Below are positions 1 through 10,654 of a DNA stretch of 64,000 bases, piece by piece. The translations under genes were made by a program, and so were the position numbers. Numbering within the stretch: the stretch's first letter is position 1; every line of letters begins with the position of its first letter. This DNA is from Bathymodiolus brooksi. Its lineage: Eukaryota > Mollusca > Bivalvia > Mytilida > Modiolidae. The DNA lies in the NCBI GenBank assembly GCA_963680875.1, contig OY804586.1:50282203-50346202 (forward strand), given 5' to 3'. Below the pieces are notes generated by a model. That model searched no databases. It worked only from the letters and a program-made list of their open reading frames with translations, and had not been told where the DNA came from.

Positions 1-45
1 TCACTAAGCAATACAAATCACTTGACAATGTATTGTTTGTTTGTT

Positions 46-305
46 TGTTTGTTTGTTTGATGGTATTTAATGCCACTTTCAACAATATTTCAGTTATATC
101 GCGGCGGTCAGTTTTATTGGAGGAGTAAACCGGAGAACCCGGAGAAAACCATCGACCTGTCGCAAGTCAGTGACAAACTTTATCACATAATGTTGTACAC
201 CTCGCGCTGATCGAGATTCGAACTCACAACATCAGTGGTGATAGGCACTGCTTGCATAGGTAGTTGTAACTCCAACAACCAACTACCATACGATCACGGC
301 CACGA
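46..305 (-). repeat. tRNA-derived SINE, GCCGTGATCGTA-head subfamily
   Basis: Read on the minus strand it starts with a tRNA-like head (GGCCGTGATCGTATGGTAG, then box B GAGTTCGAATCTCG). It continues into the core shared by all SINEs here and ends in the 3' motif AATATTGTTGAAAGTGGC and a (CAAA)n tail, seen on the plus strand as (TTTG)n. It is part of the segmental duplication and is repeated at 34527-34787. Confidence 0.85.
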
Positions 306-511
306 ATATACATAATAATTCCCAATTACGTGTTTCATGGACAGGCCATTAAATACACAGGCGCTCGTGGCACGGAATTACCACCCCCTTTTTTAACTTG
401 CTGTTTATATATTTTATTTTCAATAAAATTCGTATATTTTTTCATCTACTTTTCCATAATATAACCTGTTCGTGTCAATATTTATATAATCTTATGCTAA
501 GAGTGTATATT

Positions 512-691
512 AGGGGAGGATCCAGGGGGGTCGCACCCGGCGCGCACCCCCCTAAAATTGGGAAAAATATGATTTTTTGGCGTAAAATCGTGATTTTTCA
601 CACGAAATACCCCAACATTTTCGCGCCTCCCTCCGCTCGGCGCTATTTTAGTAAGTGCGCCCCCTAACTTGAAATCCTGGATCCGCCCCTG
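512..691. mobile_element. MITE-like non-autonomous DNA transposon
   Basis: About 180 bp bounded by imperfect terminal inverted repeats: AGGGGAGGATCCAGG on the left, and CTGGATCCGCCCCTG on the right. TATA-type sequence flanks both sides and may be the target site duplication. It has no coding capacity. The copy at 34994-35178 belongs to copy B of the duplication. Superfamily not determined. Confidence 0.65.
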
Positions 692-2010
692 TATATAGGG
701 TTGTCACATGAAAGTTGCTGTTAACATAAGATGGTATGAGTATGGACATGAAAAGGTTAAATTAAAGAAAAAGAGATGAAATAATAAAGAATTGTTATCC
801 CATTCATTGTAGAAAGTAAAATAACCGCGACGCACGTGGTCGTTCAATCTTAGAAATCTATGTTTTGTTTCCTTAAGACAAGGTACATAATAATGAAGAC
901 TCGCTTCACTGTGTTCCAGCCATGATTATTCATAAATGTATAGACTAATTTTAAAGTTCTCCACAAGGTGACCAAATACTAATTCCAAGAGACAGAAATC
1001 AAAAGGTTCTTTACCACAGCCTCCCGGGGACAGAAATCAAATGGTTCTTTACCACAGCCTCCCGGACTCCAAAAATCAGAAAATGAACACCATCATCCTA
1101 GTTACTACAACACAAAGGCGAAATTTTATGAAGGTATTACTTCAAAGTTTGATAAAAATGCCCTAAGGCACATTGGGCCTCTGGATGGTAAGGACTTGAA
1201 TTGTCTTAGTAGTGCTGAAATAAAAACGTAGATATCAAATTTAGTGCGCACGACACGTTTCTTGAATAACCTTCATCACGTGACGCTCCTACCGAGAGCG
1301 AAATAATTTAAAGTTTTGGGAGCAATAAATCCAAAGGGCCTAAACAGGATAGCCAGAATCGGCTAAGGTCACCTATGTAAAAATGGAGTTGAGGATGAAT
1401 ATCATTTTATTATTTTATGCTCCAGCCTCAACAATATCAGAAATAAAATGTTTGCCATTATTCTTAGTATTTGTTCCATCTTTTCATGTTTTGACTGATG
1501 AGAAAAAGTTCCTTTATTTATTTCAATGTCAATAGATCATAAATAAATAAATAAATAAGTTTTATTTAAAGTCGAAACATGTACAACAAGTATAACACAA
1601 GCTCTAACGAGCTTTTAAATTCGACTATACATTGAACAACATATACATGTCATGCATGCAACATACAGCACATATAAAAAAGCACATAATGATTTAAAAT
1701 CATCAAGCCATACATATCCACATATATACTTGATACTTGATACACAAACATGCATACAACATACAGCACATATAAATAAATAAAGCACATAATATTTTAA
1801 AAAGCCATACATATGCACATATACTTGATACACAAACATGCTGACACGAAAAGCAGTATAAAATCAAGCTAGAAATCAGAATGAAAGCTAAAGTAAAAAC
1901 ATCAACTAAAAAATATAAGGATGCTAACTAAAGCATAATGAACTAATAATAAAATGGATGCTAACTAAAGAAGATTATGATATTGTAGAAGTTATTGCGT
2001 TGGCCGACAG
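692..2010. other. Non-coding spacer in duplication copy A
   Basis: I see no gene. It contains an (AAAT)n run at about 1543-1558 and, at 1615-1850, a near-duplicate of about 110 bp rich in CATACAGCACATATA. ORFs here are chance frames in AT-rich sequence. Confidence 0.5.
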
Positions 2011-2017
2011 GCCAATG

Positions 2018-2304
2018 TTCATGGACGACAACGCTAGGCCACATAGAACCCGAATTGTACAACATTTTTTTTACAGCAAGAGGCTGTTCAGACAATTCCA
2101 TGGCCTGCGATGTCGCCAGACATGAACCCTATAGAGCATGTATGGGACTTTATTGGCCGAAAAATTAACCAACCCAATCCAAAATGTCAAAATATTGACG
2201 AATTAAGAACTGCTATCTTACAGGAGTGGCAACAGTTCCCCCAAGAACGGCTTAGGCTTCTTGTGCCAAGCCTGACGAGGCGTGTTACAGTAACTTCACA
2301 ATAA
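2018..2304 (+). pseudogene. Tc1/mariner-type transposase fragment (3' end)
   Basis: The frame starting FMDDNARPHRTRIVQH is the second catalytic aspartate region of Tc1-like transposases. After a T-run at about 2065-2072 the reading frame shifts, and the protein continues with PWPAMSPDMNPIEHVWD, the family's conserved third-acid region, ending at a TAA at 2302-2304. The N-terminal DNA-binding part and first catalytic aspartate are not recognisable upstream. The frameshift and truncation indicate a dead copy. Confidence 0.88.
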
Positions 2305-3984
2305 ACGCGGTGGATATACTCGTTATTGATTTTAATGCCTTACACATACGCACAATAGATGCATTTAAAAGTTCTTAAAATCTGAAGACTTTGCATTTTA
2401 ATGCAATGTTAAAAACTTCCATCAAAGACAAACTGGTTTTACGTTTTTCCAGCGCCTGTTGTGAACCCAATTTTTGCCACGTCATAGTCACGTCTTTCAT
2501 GATGATAAATACTTCGTAGATTGGTAATTTTAGAGCCCTTGGTGTAGTCTTTCAAGAAGTATAAGAAAAATGGTGATATCTATTTTATTGTTTTAACAGT
2601 ATTGATGTAAAAAAATATATCGATAAAAATATAGGGTGGTGCTTAACTTTGGTCCAATCGAACATGGATGTTTTTAAAACGACTGTTTGGTATAGAAATG
2701 GTCATATTGGTATGCTATCTCAGATTAAGGTATAATTAAATTGGAAATAATAGCTGAAGGATATGATCAATTCCCCCCTCCCCCTCCCCCGTAGTTTTGA
2801 AAGGGAAGGTGCTATCTTGTCCACGAGTACATGTGCACTATGTCTACTTTACACCCTGACCTATACCTAAAAATTGACAGTCCCTTGAGTGTCGGTTGAG
2901 AATGAAACTTTACAACAAAAGAGATGATTTTAATTTTCCCATTTGTGAATTATCCGTTTACAGGCGTTGATCCAGCCCCTAAAAAAATGATTGGCATGAC
3001 TGGACAATGTGTATGTGTTCTGGTTATATGTGCATAATATAGTTTCGTTTGCTCATTTTTGCAATTTTTCTAATTTCGTGATCTACGGTATTTGTTTGTA
3101 CATGTAATATATAAATCTTCCCTAGGATTACAAATTATTGATCAATTTTAAAGCAGACGTCACAGTTTTCTGAAACTGGTCATGCATGCGGCGTTAAGTT
3201 TTGAATATTTCTCACCTGTACTTTTCCTTTCTGTTTGAGACATGTCCATTTCCCCCTTCCTAATACTATTTCAAACATACGAATTAGTTCTTTCTCTTTT
3301 GAGCGAAGGGATATTGGGTAATGTGCATTGAACAAAATCAAACATATATTTTCCTGGAACAAGCAAAAGCCTTTGATTGCTGTTCTTCATATTGAAGTCG
3401 TAACAAGGCCTTACGTCATGAGCAATATCATACTTCATTGTACGTACCTTCGATGTGAAGCATCATGCCGCACATGGTACAATTTTAATCAATTTCGATT
3501 TAGAAAAGAGGTCCTATATTTTCTAATTCCCATGAGCTTGAGGGGGGCTTCGCCCTCCCGGTGTACCCACAGTGCATTTCCCTGGACCCAGACCTCTCGC
3601 CAAGAAGTGGCATAAGGTGCAAATTATCTTGATGCAAAAAAAAAAACACGATCTCACCCTTAGTTTTCAACAAGAAATTTTGATAAAAATTAACTTTTAA
3701 GAAAAAATGCTGATTTTTCACGTAAAAAAATCTGATTTGAAAGATATGTTTCTAGTGGTGACTTGGACGAAAATAACTATTGAAAAGAGGAAATTTTGTG
3801 TTAAAATAGACTCTGCTGGAAAATGAGATGTTTTTGTCGATTTGAAACGCTATCGGAAATTCCCGTCAATTATTTAGCGGGGAATTTTTCAGAGTTATAT
3901 GCCCCTGTTTTGCAAAGGTAAACTACTCATGAGAACTCAACCTTTGAACTCGCATCACCTTCTGTACGACTGACTGATTGTTTG
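2305..3984. other. Non-coding spacer in duplication copy A
   Basis: AT-rich with no recognisable gene. A GC-richer island at about 3535-3615 (GGGGGGCTTCGCCCTCCCGG) looks like part of a degraded transposable element. The same block is at about 36457-38160 in copy B. Confidence 0.5.
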
Positions 3985-5278
3985 CAATTCCCTCTTTGCG
4001 GAAAATGGAGCTATCGTTCGTAATTTGAATTATCGTCCTTGGCAGTGGGTATATAGCATTTCCGGTTGCAAATGTTTTCCTGGCTGTTTTTAATAAATTG
4101 ATTGAATAAATAATAAGTGCGAAAACATATGAAATTAATTGACGTAGATTCCAAGGCAACACTTGAAGACTTCCTAACTTTAAAAAAAAGACTGAACTTG
4201 TACAGTTTTTACGGAAATGTAATGAAAAATCAGTGGTAACAAGAATGAGCTTGCGCTCCGACAAAGATGTAGAGACGTATCTTTTAAAAAGCCGGTCAGA
4301 TGACAATGAAAAAATGAGCTACTATAGACAGTTCAATAGAGGCTTTAACTTTTATAAAGAAAATTATATACACGACATTCTCTTTTTTTAAACTTCTATA
4401 AAAAAAAAGTTATTTATTTATTTAACATATTTTTCTCTGGATCTGTAACATTTTTGTACAAATAACTCCAAATCTGTATTTTCATAATACCAATGAACAT
4501 GTTACATAATTAACTTTCTGAAATGTTTTGGATGATTGTCACCGGATTTTTCTGCAAAACGGAAATACTGCGCGATTTTCTTTGTACACTGAAAGCGGGA
4601 ATATTTTCTTTAAAAACGGTTTTCTGTCCTTTCATTAAAAAGCGTATTTGATTTTTTTCATTACACTCGAGCGGTCGAAGACAAGGCAAGATAAATTTGA
4701 AAGCATTTTAGAAATAATAGAATCTGTTGTTTCTTCACCATTTGTAAAAGCAGAAGCGGATTCGGTAGAATATTTTGTACTGTGTTTGAAACGGTATTTG
4801 CGTCTTCATTAGCAATGTGCGCTTATCAGATAGGTGAACACCTGCATCTAACATTTGCCGACCATCTCGACATGTAGTCAACAATCAAATCCCAATTTTC
4901 GGTTTCGTCAGAGCAGATCCCATTTTTTTCTGAATGAATAATGTCCCTTCTATGGAATATTTTGAATAGGAAATAAAACGATCACGAACGCGGCTTTTTT
5001 CTGTTTTTAATATACCAAGAACAAGCAATCGGTCTACCGTTTAAAAAACAATGGTGTATTTGGAGATCGCACCTCTTGTCCATTGAAACTTATCTGTCAT
5101 AATAAAGATGTATTTTTAGACATATGCACTTCTCGACCGCTACCCATGATTTCGGATACCGTCTAAGTACTGACGACAATTAGGTTATTTTGCAATAAAT
5201 GCATTTACAGTCTCATAATCTTACAGCCAAAATGCCGTTCTGAAGCTAAGCTTAACAATGTAGACAAACAAACAAAAG

Positions 5279-5363
5279 GACTGATGGGATTCGAACCATC
5301 TTCTAGAACTATCCATTCCGTCACAAGGCAGCGCCAATGCGACCATGACTACTGTGCTCCCGC
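5279..5363 (-). repeat. tRNA-like SINE head in the 3.4 kb block
   Basis: The minus strand reads GGGAGCACAGTAGTCATGG, then a perfect box B, GGTTCGAATCC. The acceptor ends do not pair, so this is not a functional tRNA. Copies: 39458-39541, 42942-43025, 46428-46510 (box B mutated) and 49781-49863. Confidence 0.55.
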
Positions 5364-5917
5364 ATTTAGTCAAGTACATTTATTACTTAGTGTAGTGATG
5401 GGGTAAAATGCGAATTAGTATACATAGCAGACGATTTGATTTCTCAACTGCAGATTTAAGAAAAATAACTACCAAGCACAAAGCAAAATATAAAAAAGGC
5501 TCTGATGGTTTGCTTTCGATTAAAACGACATGTGCTAAATTGCTTTATTTTTAGTGATTATGTCAGCTTACGTGATGTTCGAAAAAAAAAAACAAAAAAA
5601 AAACGACAGAATAGTTAATATTGATAAAGAAAAATATGAAATTAACAGCTTGCATGTATATTCGTGTTATGATTTCATATGTAAGAAAATATTCGTTGTG
5701 CGGCTTTCGAAAAATCAATGCAAATCTACGGTATACACTCACAATTCTTATAATATGTAAAGAAAAAAAAACTTAATATAAATATAGCCTCCATTTTTAT
5801 CACTTTAACCGAAATTAATAACGAAACACATTATGTTGCTAAAAAAAATAAAAAACAAGGAACAACCCCCCCCCCCAAAAAAAAACTCCTAAAAAAACCA
5901 AGCCAAATCTGCTCCGA

Positions 5918-5992
5918 TAGGATTCACACTCTCAGTGTAAATCTGCAGGGGTCACGAAGCAGCGACTATACGATCACGGCTATGGTACAGTG
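5918..5992 (-). repeat. tRNA-His-like SINE head fragment
   Basis: The minus strand reads GCCGTGATCGTATAGTCG, close to the 5' half of a metazoan tRNA-His, followed by a degenerate box B (GTGTGAATCC). No acceptor pairing. Repeated in every 3.4 kb unit. Confidence 0.5.
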
Positions 5993-7521
5993 ATCAAATT
6001 TGTAAGTTTTGTTTTCTTTTTTGTGGTATATAAGGTGTACCTGATGTAAATTGGTGCAACTCTATAATAAAGCAAATGATGCCTATATTTCATAAAATCA
6101 TATTTAAGCATGTTTTCCATAAAAGGAAAAGTCTTTATATGTTACCAAAGGGAAAATGTATATGCATGCTAAAAAGGAAGTTTTGTGTTGCAAGTTTTTG
6201 ATTTTTAACAATTGTAATTTTGTTTGTTTTCGTGTTTTTCTCATTTACACCAGCATTGAAAGCACTTGTATCTGCAAAAGTTTCCATTTTTTTCTCTTAA
6301 GATCAGAGTCAAATCTTCATATTCCCCATCCAGCTTTTGGAAGGAGCGGATGCCGGCTGTCTAACTCTACGCACTCGTCGCAACTTCGGCTGATTCCGTT
6401 CCTTCATCAAACCTCGTCCGTATTACGATAGCTCCCATTGGAACTACTTTCGGAAATCTTCAATGAAGGAGGTATTAAAATAATTTCACTTTCGAATATT
6501 CGTCCAATAATAATATATTTTCATTCGTCGCAATGTCGACTGATTCCGTATCTTCATCAAAAACCAATATTTTTCAAAGCAAACTCTATACACTCATCTG
6601 TTGTCGCCATTTTAGAACTTATTCGCGGTGCGCAATGTTTGATTGAAGTGATACGGTCTTCCGGCCAAGAAATGTGACGCGTAGACGCATATCAAATACC
6701 GCATTACAGCCGAGGTATTGAGGAAGCGAAGCTGACTCACCCGAGGTTTGCCGATTGAACTCTACGGTCATATTTCTACCCGACGTCTCTGACGTTTGGA
6801 GATGGTCAAATCCGGTAGAAACCCTAAATGTTCCTTTTTTATTACAAAATCTGCAGTGGAACCAAAGAATGAATAGTCATGAACCATGTATATAACTAAA
6901 GGTAAAATATTAAATTTCTTGAACGGAGCCTGTGGGAATTTTTATTGGAATCTGCATTGATCTCTTGAAAAAAAAGAAAACAAAACTAAATATCATGCAA
7001 AAATAGACATCTTTTTAATAGACTCCGAGCAGATAAAATATCTTGAACATTTCAAGATTAAGATAATCCCCTGTAAAAGAAAATAAAACAAATGATTCCA
7101 CTGCGAAAATCGGAATGAATTTTGCATACATCGCTATTAACGTCCGTAATTTTAACAGCAAAGCCGATTTTCGAGAAAATGCTACATCTTTGAATATAAA
7201 ACACTGAATTTATTAATTATTACGGTCATTCAGGATATGAAATAAAAATACAGATCTCATAGAATCCACCGATATCGGGCGATATAAAAAGCTAAATAAA
7301 ATAATTCCAATAAATCTGATTTTATTTGAATAAGAATACATAGTTTTTTCAATTTTTTAAACGTTTTGTGACGTTTACAGTTATGTAACTGGAAGCGTAC
7401 ATACCCTCTGTTAGGAAAAGATAACTCGATTCAAGAACGATAACTCTAGTTATCGCAAATTGGGAATAGATAGTCTTCAGGCTTATTTGTTACTGAATAA
7501 TTTATGACCTGACAGCAACCA

Positions 7522-7911
7522 GTGTATCATAGTTACGAATATATTACCAACAAACATATTGTTTTTCTTTGCATGTCGTATCAGCGATTATTTATGGAAC
7601 GATTCGTCTGCTTCACTTGGCCAACACGTCGGGACCTCCTGAATTATCTTTCAAAGAGGGATCCATCTTTTCAAATCAAGTTATTAAAATGTGTTCGATA
7701 CTCACCACCCCGTAAGTATAGAGAATGTTCAAATGAATGCTGGAAATTAAAGAGATGTCTACCGGCTATGAAAAAGGGGATGGGCTGTGACAGTGTGAGT
7801 GAAATTATGGAGCCTCAGACTGTCAGAGGGTCTTTGCATCCACAGATACTTGAGGACAGGATATACATTGTACCCTTATGGTGCCTCTATGGAGGCGTGA
7901 CTTGCATTTGA
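7522..7911 (+). CDS. Uncharacterised ORF, 129 codons, duplicated
   Basis: An ORF with a Cys-rich middle (KYRECSNECWKLKRCLPAMK) that I cannot assign to any family. Its counterpart at 51421-51789 is also open and near-identical over the last 80 residues. The ten or so substitutions in the first 40 residues are mostly amino-acid changing, which argues against selection. A strong splice donor (CCCC then GTAAGTAT) lies inside at about 7711, so any real exon could end there. It may be an exon, a transposon remnant or a chance ORF. Confidence 0.2.
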   Translation: MYHSYEYITNKHIVFLCMSYQRLFMERFVCFTWPTRRDLLNYLSKRDPSFQIKLLKCVRYSPPRKYRECSNECWKLKRCLPAMKKGMGCDSVSEIMEPQTVRGSLHPQILEDRIYIVPLWCLYGGVTCI

Positions 7912-8010
7912 ATAAAATACATAATTTGTCTTAGTTATACTTTCTCTAACTTTTTTGGTTGGAATATACGTGCATACAGGATTTACTGAGAGTCACAATC
8001 TAGGATTTTT

Positions 8011-8300
8011 AATCCGTAAATCGAAGGACAGACACCAACATAGTCAAAAGAACCAGAGGGATAATCAGACACAAGTGTAATCAGAATCCGTAAATCGAAG
8101 GACAGACACCAACATAACCAAAAGAAAAAGGACAAACAACGGTCTACAAAACATTCCGCAAAAAGCTAATGATTGAGTAACATGAACCCCACTAAAAATC
8201 GGGGGTGAACTCCGGTGCTCTGGAAGGGTAAGCAGTTCTTGCTACCCTAGTGGTACCCGTGATAGGAACCACAAACTCTGGAATATTGAATCAACTGGGA
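8011..8300 (+). repeat. R1 dispersed element with two head units
   Basis: It starts AATCCGTAAATCGAAGGACAG and has two copies of the 74 bp head unit. A unique body follows (ACCCCACTAAAAATCGGGGG), then the 3' part GCTCTGGAAGGGTAAGCAG. The same body or 3' part is at 20124-21045, 22511-22712 and, reversed, 31350-31560. No protein-coding capacity. Confidence 0.75.
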
Positions 8301-8324
8301 TGTATTTACTCCATATGGAAGATA

Positions 8325-8541
8325 CCAAAGGGGTAAGGAAAAGTGTGAAGATACCAAAGTGGTAATCAGACACAAGTGTAATCAGACAAGTGTAATCAGA
8401 CAAGTGTAATCAGAATCCATAATTCGAAGAACAGACACCAACATAGCAGTTCTTGAACTCGGGTTCTCTGGAAGGGTAAACAGTTCTTACTACCCTAGTG
8501 AACTCGGGTACTCTGGAAGGGTAAACAGTTCTTGCTACCCT
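8325..8541 (+). repeat. R1 element fragments, rearranged
   Basis: Two starts of GAAGATACCAAA-GGTAA, three copies of the 12 bp step AAGTGTAATCAG, one head unit, and then two copies of the 3' segment CTCTGGAAGGGTAAACAG. The order suggests repeated slippage or unequal exchange. It joins directly to a SINE fragment at 8542. Confidence 0.65.
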
Positions 8542-8731
8542 AGAAGCCGGAGTACCCAGAGAGAACCGCCGACCATGGGCAAGCAACTGATAAACTTTAT
8601 CACTTGCGTTGCGAGTCAAATGCATCCTTTTTTGTAATCTACAAAGCCAGGTACGAACCCACGCCATATTGGTGATAGGTTTGTATGGGTTGTTAGATAA
8701 TCCAACTACCTAACTCATTGAGCCACCCGGG
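8542..8731 (-). repeat. SINE, GGGTGGCTCAATGAG-head subfamily, 3' truncated
   Basis: The minus strand starts CCCGGGTGGCTCAATGAG, has box B GGGTTCGTACC, and continues into GTAAAGT-CAGTTGC core sequence. The conserved 3' AATATTGCTGAAAGTGGC part is missing where it meets the R1 fragments. Confidence 0.75.
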
Positions 8732-8754
8732 TCCTCTTGATAAATAATAGGTCT

Positions 8755-9470
8755 TTATAGAACAATGTAACAACTTAAACACATGTTTAGTTATAGAGCA
8801 AAAATTTAACAATATCACATGATAAAAAATAGGTCATTATTGAACAATGTAACAATATAACCAAACTTAGATACATACTAAAGAATAGTTCATTATCGAA
8901 CAATGTAACGACTTAAGCACTTGCTTAGCTATAGGCAATGATCCATTATTGAAAAATGTAACAATATCACCAAACTTAAACACATGTTATCGTTTAGGTC
9001 ATTATTGAACAATATCACCAAACTTGATCAAATGTTAAACAATAAATCATTATTGAACAATGTAACGACTTAAGCAATTGCTTAGCTATAGGCAATGATC
9101 CATTATTGAAAAATGTAACAATATCACCAAACTTAAACACATGTTATCGTTTAGGTCATTATATTGAACAATATCATCAAACTTGATCAAATGTTAAACA
9201 ATAAATCATTATTGAAAAATGTAACAATATCCCAAGCTTAAACACATGTTAACATTTAGGTAATTATTGAACAATATCACCAAACTTAAACACATGGTAA
9301 AACTTAGGTCATTATTGAACAATATCACCAAACTTCAACACATGTTAAAACTTAGATCATTATTGAACAATATCACCAAACTTAAGCACATGTTAAAACT
9401 TAGATCATTATTGAAAAATATCACCAAACTTAAACACATGTTAAAACTTACATTTTTGTAGTCATTCTGT
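8755..9470 (+). repeat. ~48 bp minisatellite, degenerate
   Basis: Copies of ATTATTGAACAATATCACCA plus CTTAAACACATGTTAAAACT. The last four units (from about 9267) are regular at 48 bp, giving a repeating 16-residue frame (NNITKLKHMLKLRSLL). Earlier units vary in length. That ORF is a consequence of a unit length divisible by three. Confidence 0.85.
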
Positions 9471-9913
9471 GTTTACTTATCTCTATGCATATTATATACA
9501 TATTATATCATTTCATTGCGCATGCTACTACATATTGTAAATAATTGTATTCGGGAGAAGACTTCATAAGTTGGAAAATCTTGTGTCCGATCCCTATTTG
9601 TTATATTTAGCAAATAAAAAAAATATGTTTAAACTAAAACTTACCACAAGCCTAACACCTCTAATGCCCCAAGTGTTAAGGTTTCCAGATACCCCTACCC
9701 AAGGGTGGATGTTTCCCTTGCCATTTCATTATCTGACCGGGATTTCCTCACCTAATTTAGGTAGTCATGATATAGCCGACAAAATGTTAAAAGTAGCGAT
9801 AATCGTCGATAATCCTAACCCTCCATGACCGATTATTTTGGATATTTATCATCCGAACTTTTTTTTGACTTAAAGATATTGTATATAAATAATAATATCT
9901 ATGAATATCGCCG
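9471..9913. other. Spacer without recognised gene
   Basis: AT-rich. An 85-codon plus-strand frame at 9571-9828 has no recognisable motif, and I see nothing else. Confidence 0.4.

Positions 9914-9969
<56 letters not shown>
9914..9969 (+). repeat. (AAT)n microsatellite
   Basis: About 18 uninterrupted AAT/TAA triplets. Confidence 0.97.
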
Positions 9970-9982
9970 TTAATTTGAATTT

Positions 9983-10168
9983 TTATGTTTTAACGCCACT
10001 TTCAGCAATATTTCAGCTATATCATGGCGACCAGTTTTAGTGGTGGAAGAAGCCGGAATACCCGAAGAGAACCACCGACCATGGGCAAGCAATTGGTAAG
10101 CTTTATCACATGCGGCTATGAGTCGAGTGCACTCTTTTCTGTAATTTACAAAGCCGGGAGCGAAAAAT
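9983..10168 (-). repeat. SINE, 5'-truncated, GGGTGGCTCAATGAG-head subfamily core
   Basis: On the minus strand it ends with the conserved ATTGCTGAAAGTGGCGTTAA 3' motif. The CCATGGTCGGTGGTTCTCT segment assigns it to the same subfamily as 30593-30848. The tRNA head is missing, as expected for incomplete reverse transcription. Confidence 0.8.
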
Positions 10169-10169
10169 T

Positions 10170-10654
10170 AACGGGTGTGGGGCAATGCCAACGCCGAACA
10201 GCATGATTTGACACGTTTTCATAGAATCTCACCTTTGCTAAGCTTTTTGCTCTGCATGAAATAGTCAGTGAATGCTTTTTTTGGTTAAGACATTTTATCG
10301 TATTTCATCAACGCCGCTTGAATAGACACTGTTAAATCGTCGTAGTTTAAAGCGCTTTTACGATATATCCAATCTGATCTCCAATACTGGAGGTGAAGAA
10401 AGTACAGAAACAGATTCCGACGCGGACCTCGACGAAGAAACTCCCATAAATACTAGATTACGACTTCGAGTCCCACAGAACGATCTTATATTGTATTAAC
10501 TAGATTTTTGCACATGATTTTTTTTCTTTTTCTTTCTGCCGGTACCAGACGCTACCGTAGCGGGTAAAATTACCGGGTACCGGCTCTTAATGAAAGCACT
10601 ATCTAATAATCTCACCAGATAAACATTTAATTTGATTTATATTACCATCCGATT
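10170..10654. other. Spacer without recognised gene
   Basis: I found no gene, tRNA or clear repeat in this stretch, which lies between a SINE and the large 32 bp array. Confidence 0.4.

Larger units (their letters stand above)
3985..7455. repeat. ~3.47 kb block, single copy in duplication copy A
   Basis: This block corresponds to the tandem unit at 38160-51300. It holds two tRNA-like stretches on the minus strand (5279-5363 and about 5920-5992), a poly-A/T-rich centre, and short ORFs on both strands. The ORFs, including an 80-codon frame at 6438-6677, match no family I recognise. In this copy the frame that is a 91-codon ORF in copy B (starting near 4130) is broken by a frameshift. Nature unknown; it could be a transposable element or ordinary intergenic DNA. 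Confidence 0.85.
1..8010. repeat. Segmental duplication, copy A (single-unit form)
   Basis: Position 1 aligns with 34492 and the match runs, with small indels, to the shared run ending at 8010 and 51865; after that the two loci diverge. Copy A has one unit of the ~3.4 kb block (about 3985-7455), which is present four times in copy B. Copy A also has about 290 bases at 1612-1905, with an internal ~110 bp near-duplication, that copy B lacks. The left end probably lies outside the window. The right end abuts an R1 repeat element. Confidence 0.93.

Noticed and set aside
6438..6677. 79-codon ORF seen in all five 3.4 kb blocks
   Set aside because: Conservation is explained by recent duplication. 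The opposite strand has a short frame in good start context (ATG at 6610, MATTDECIEF) that ends after 17 codons; neither is convincing.
8755..9470. Possible CRISPR-like array
   Set aside because: Units are degenerate and without unique spacers; the setting is a eukaryotic genome.
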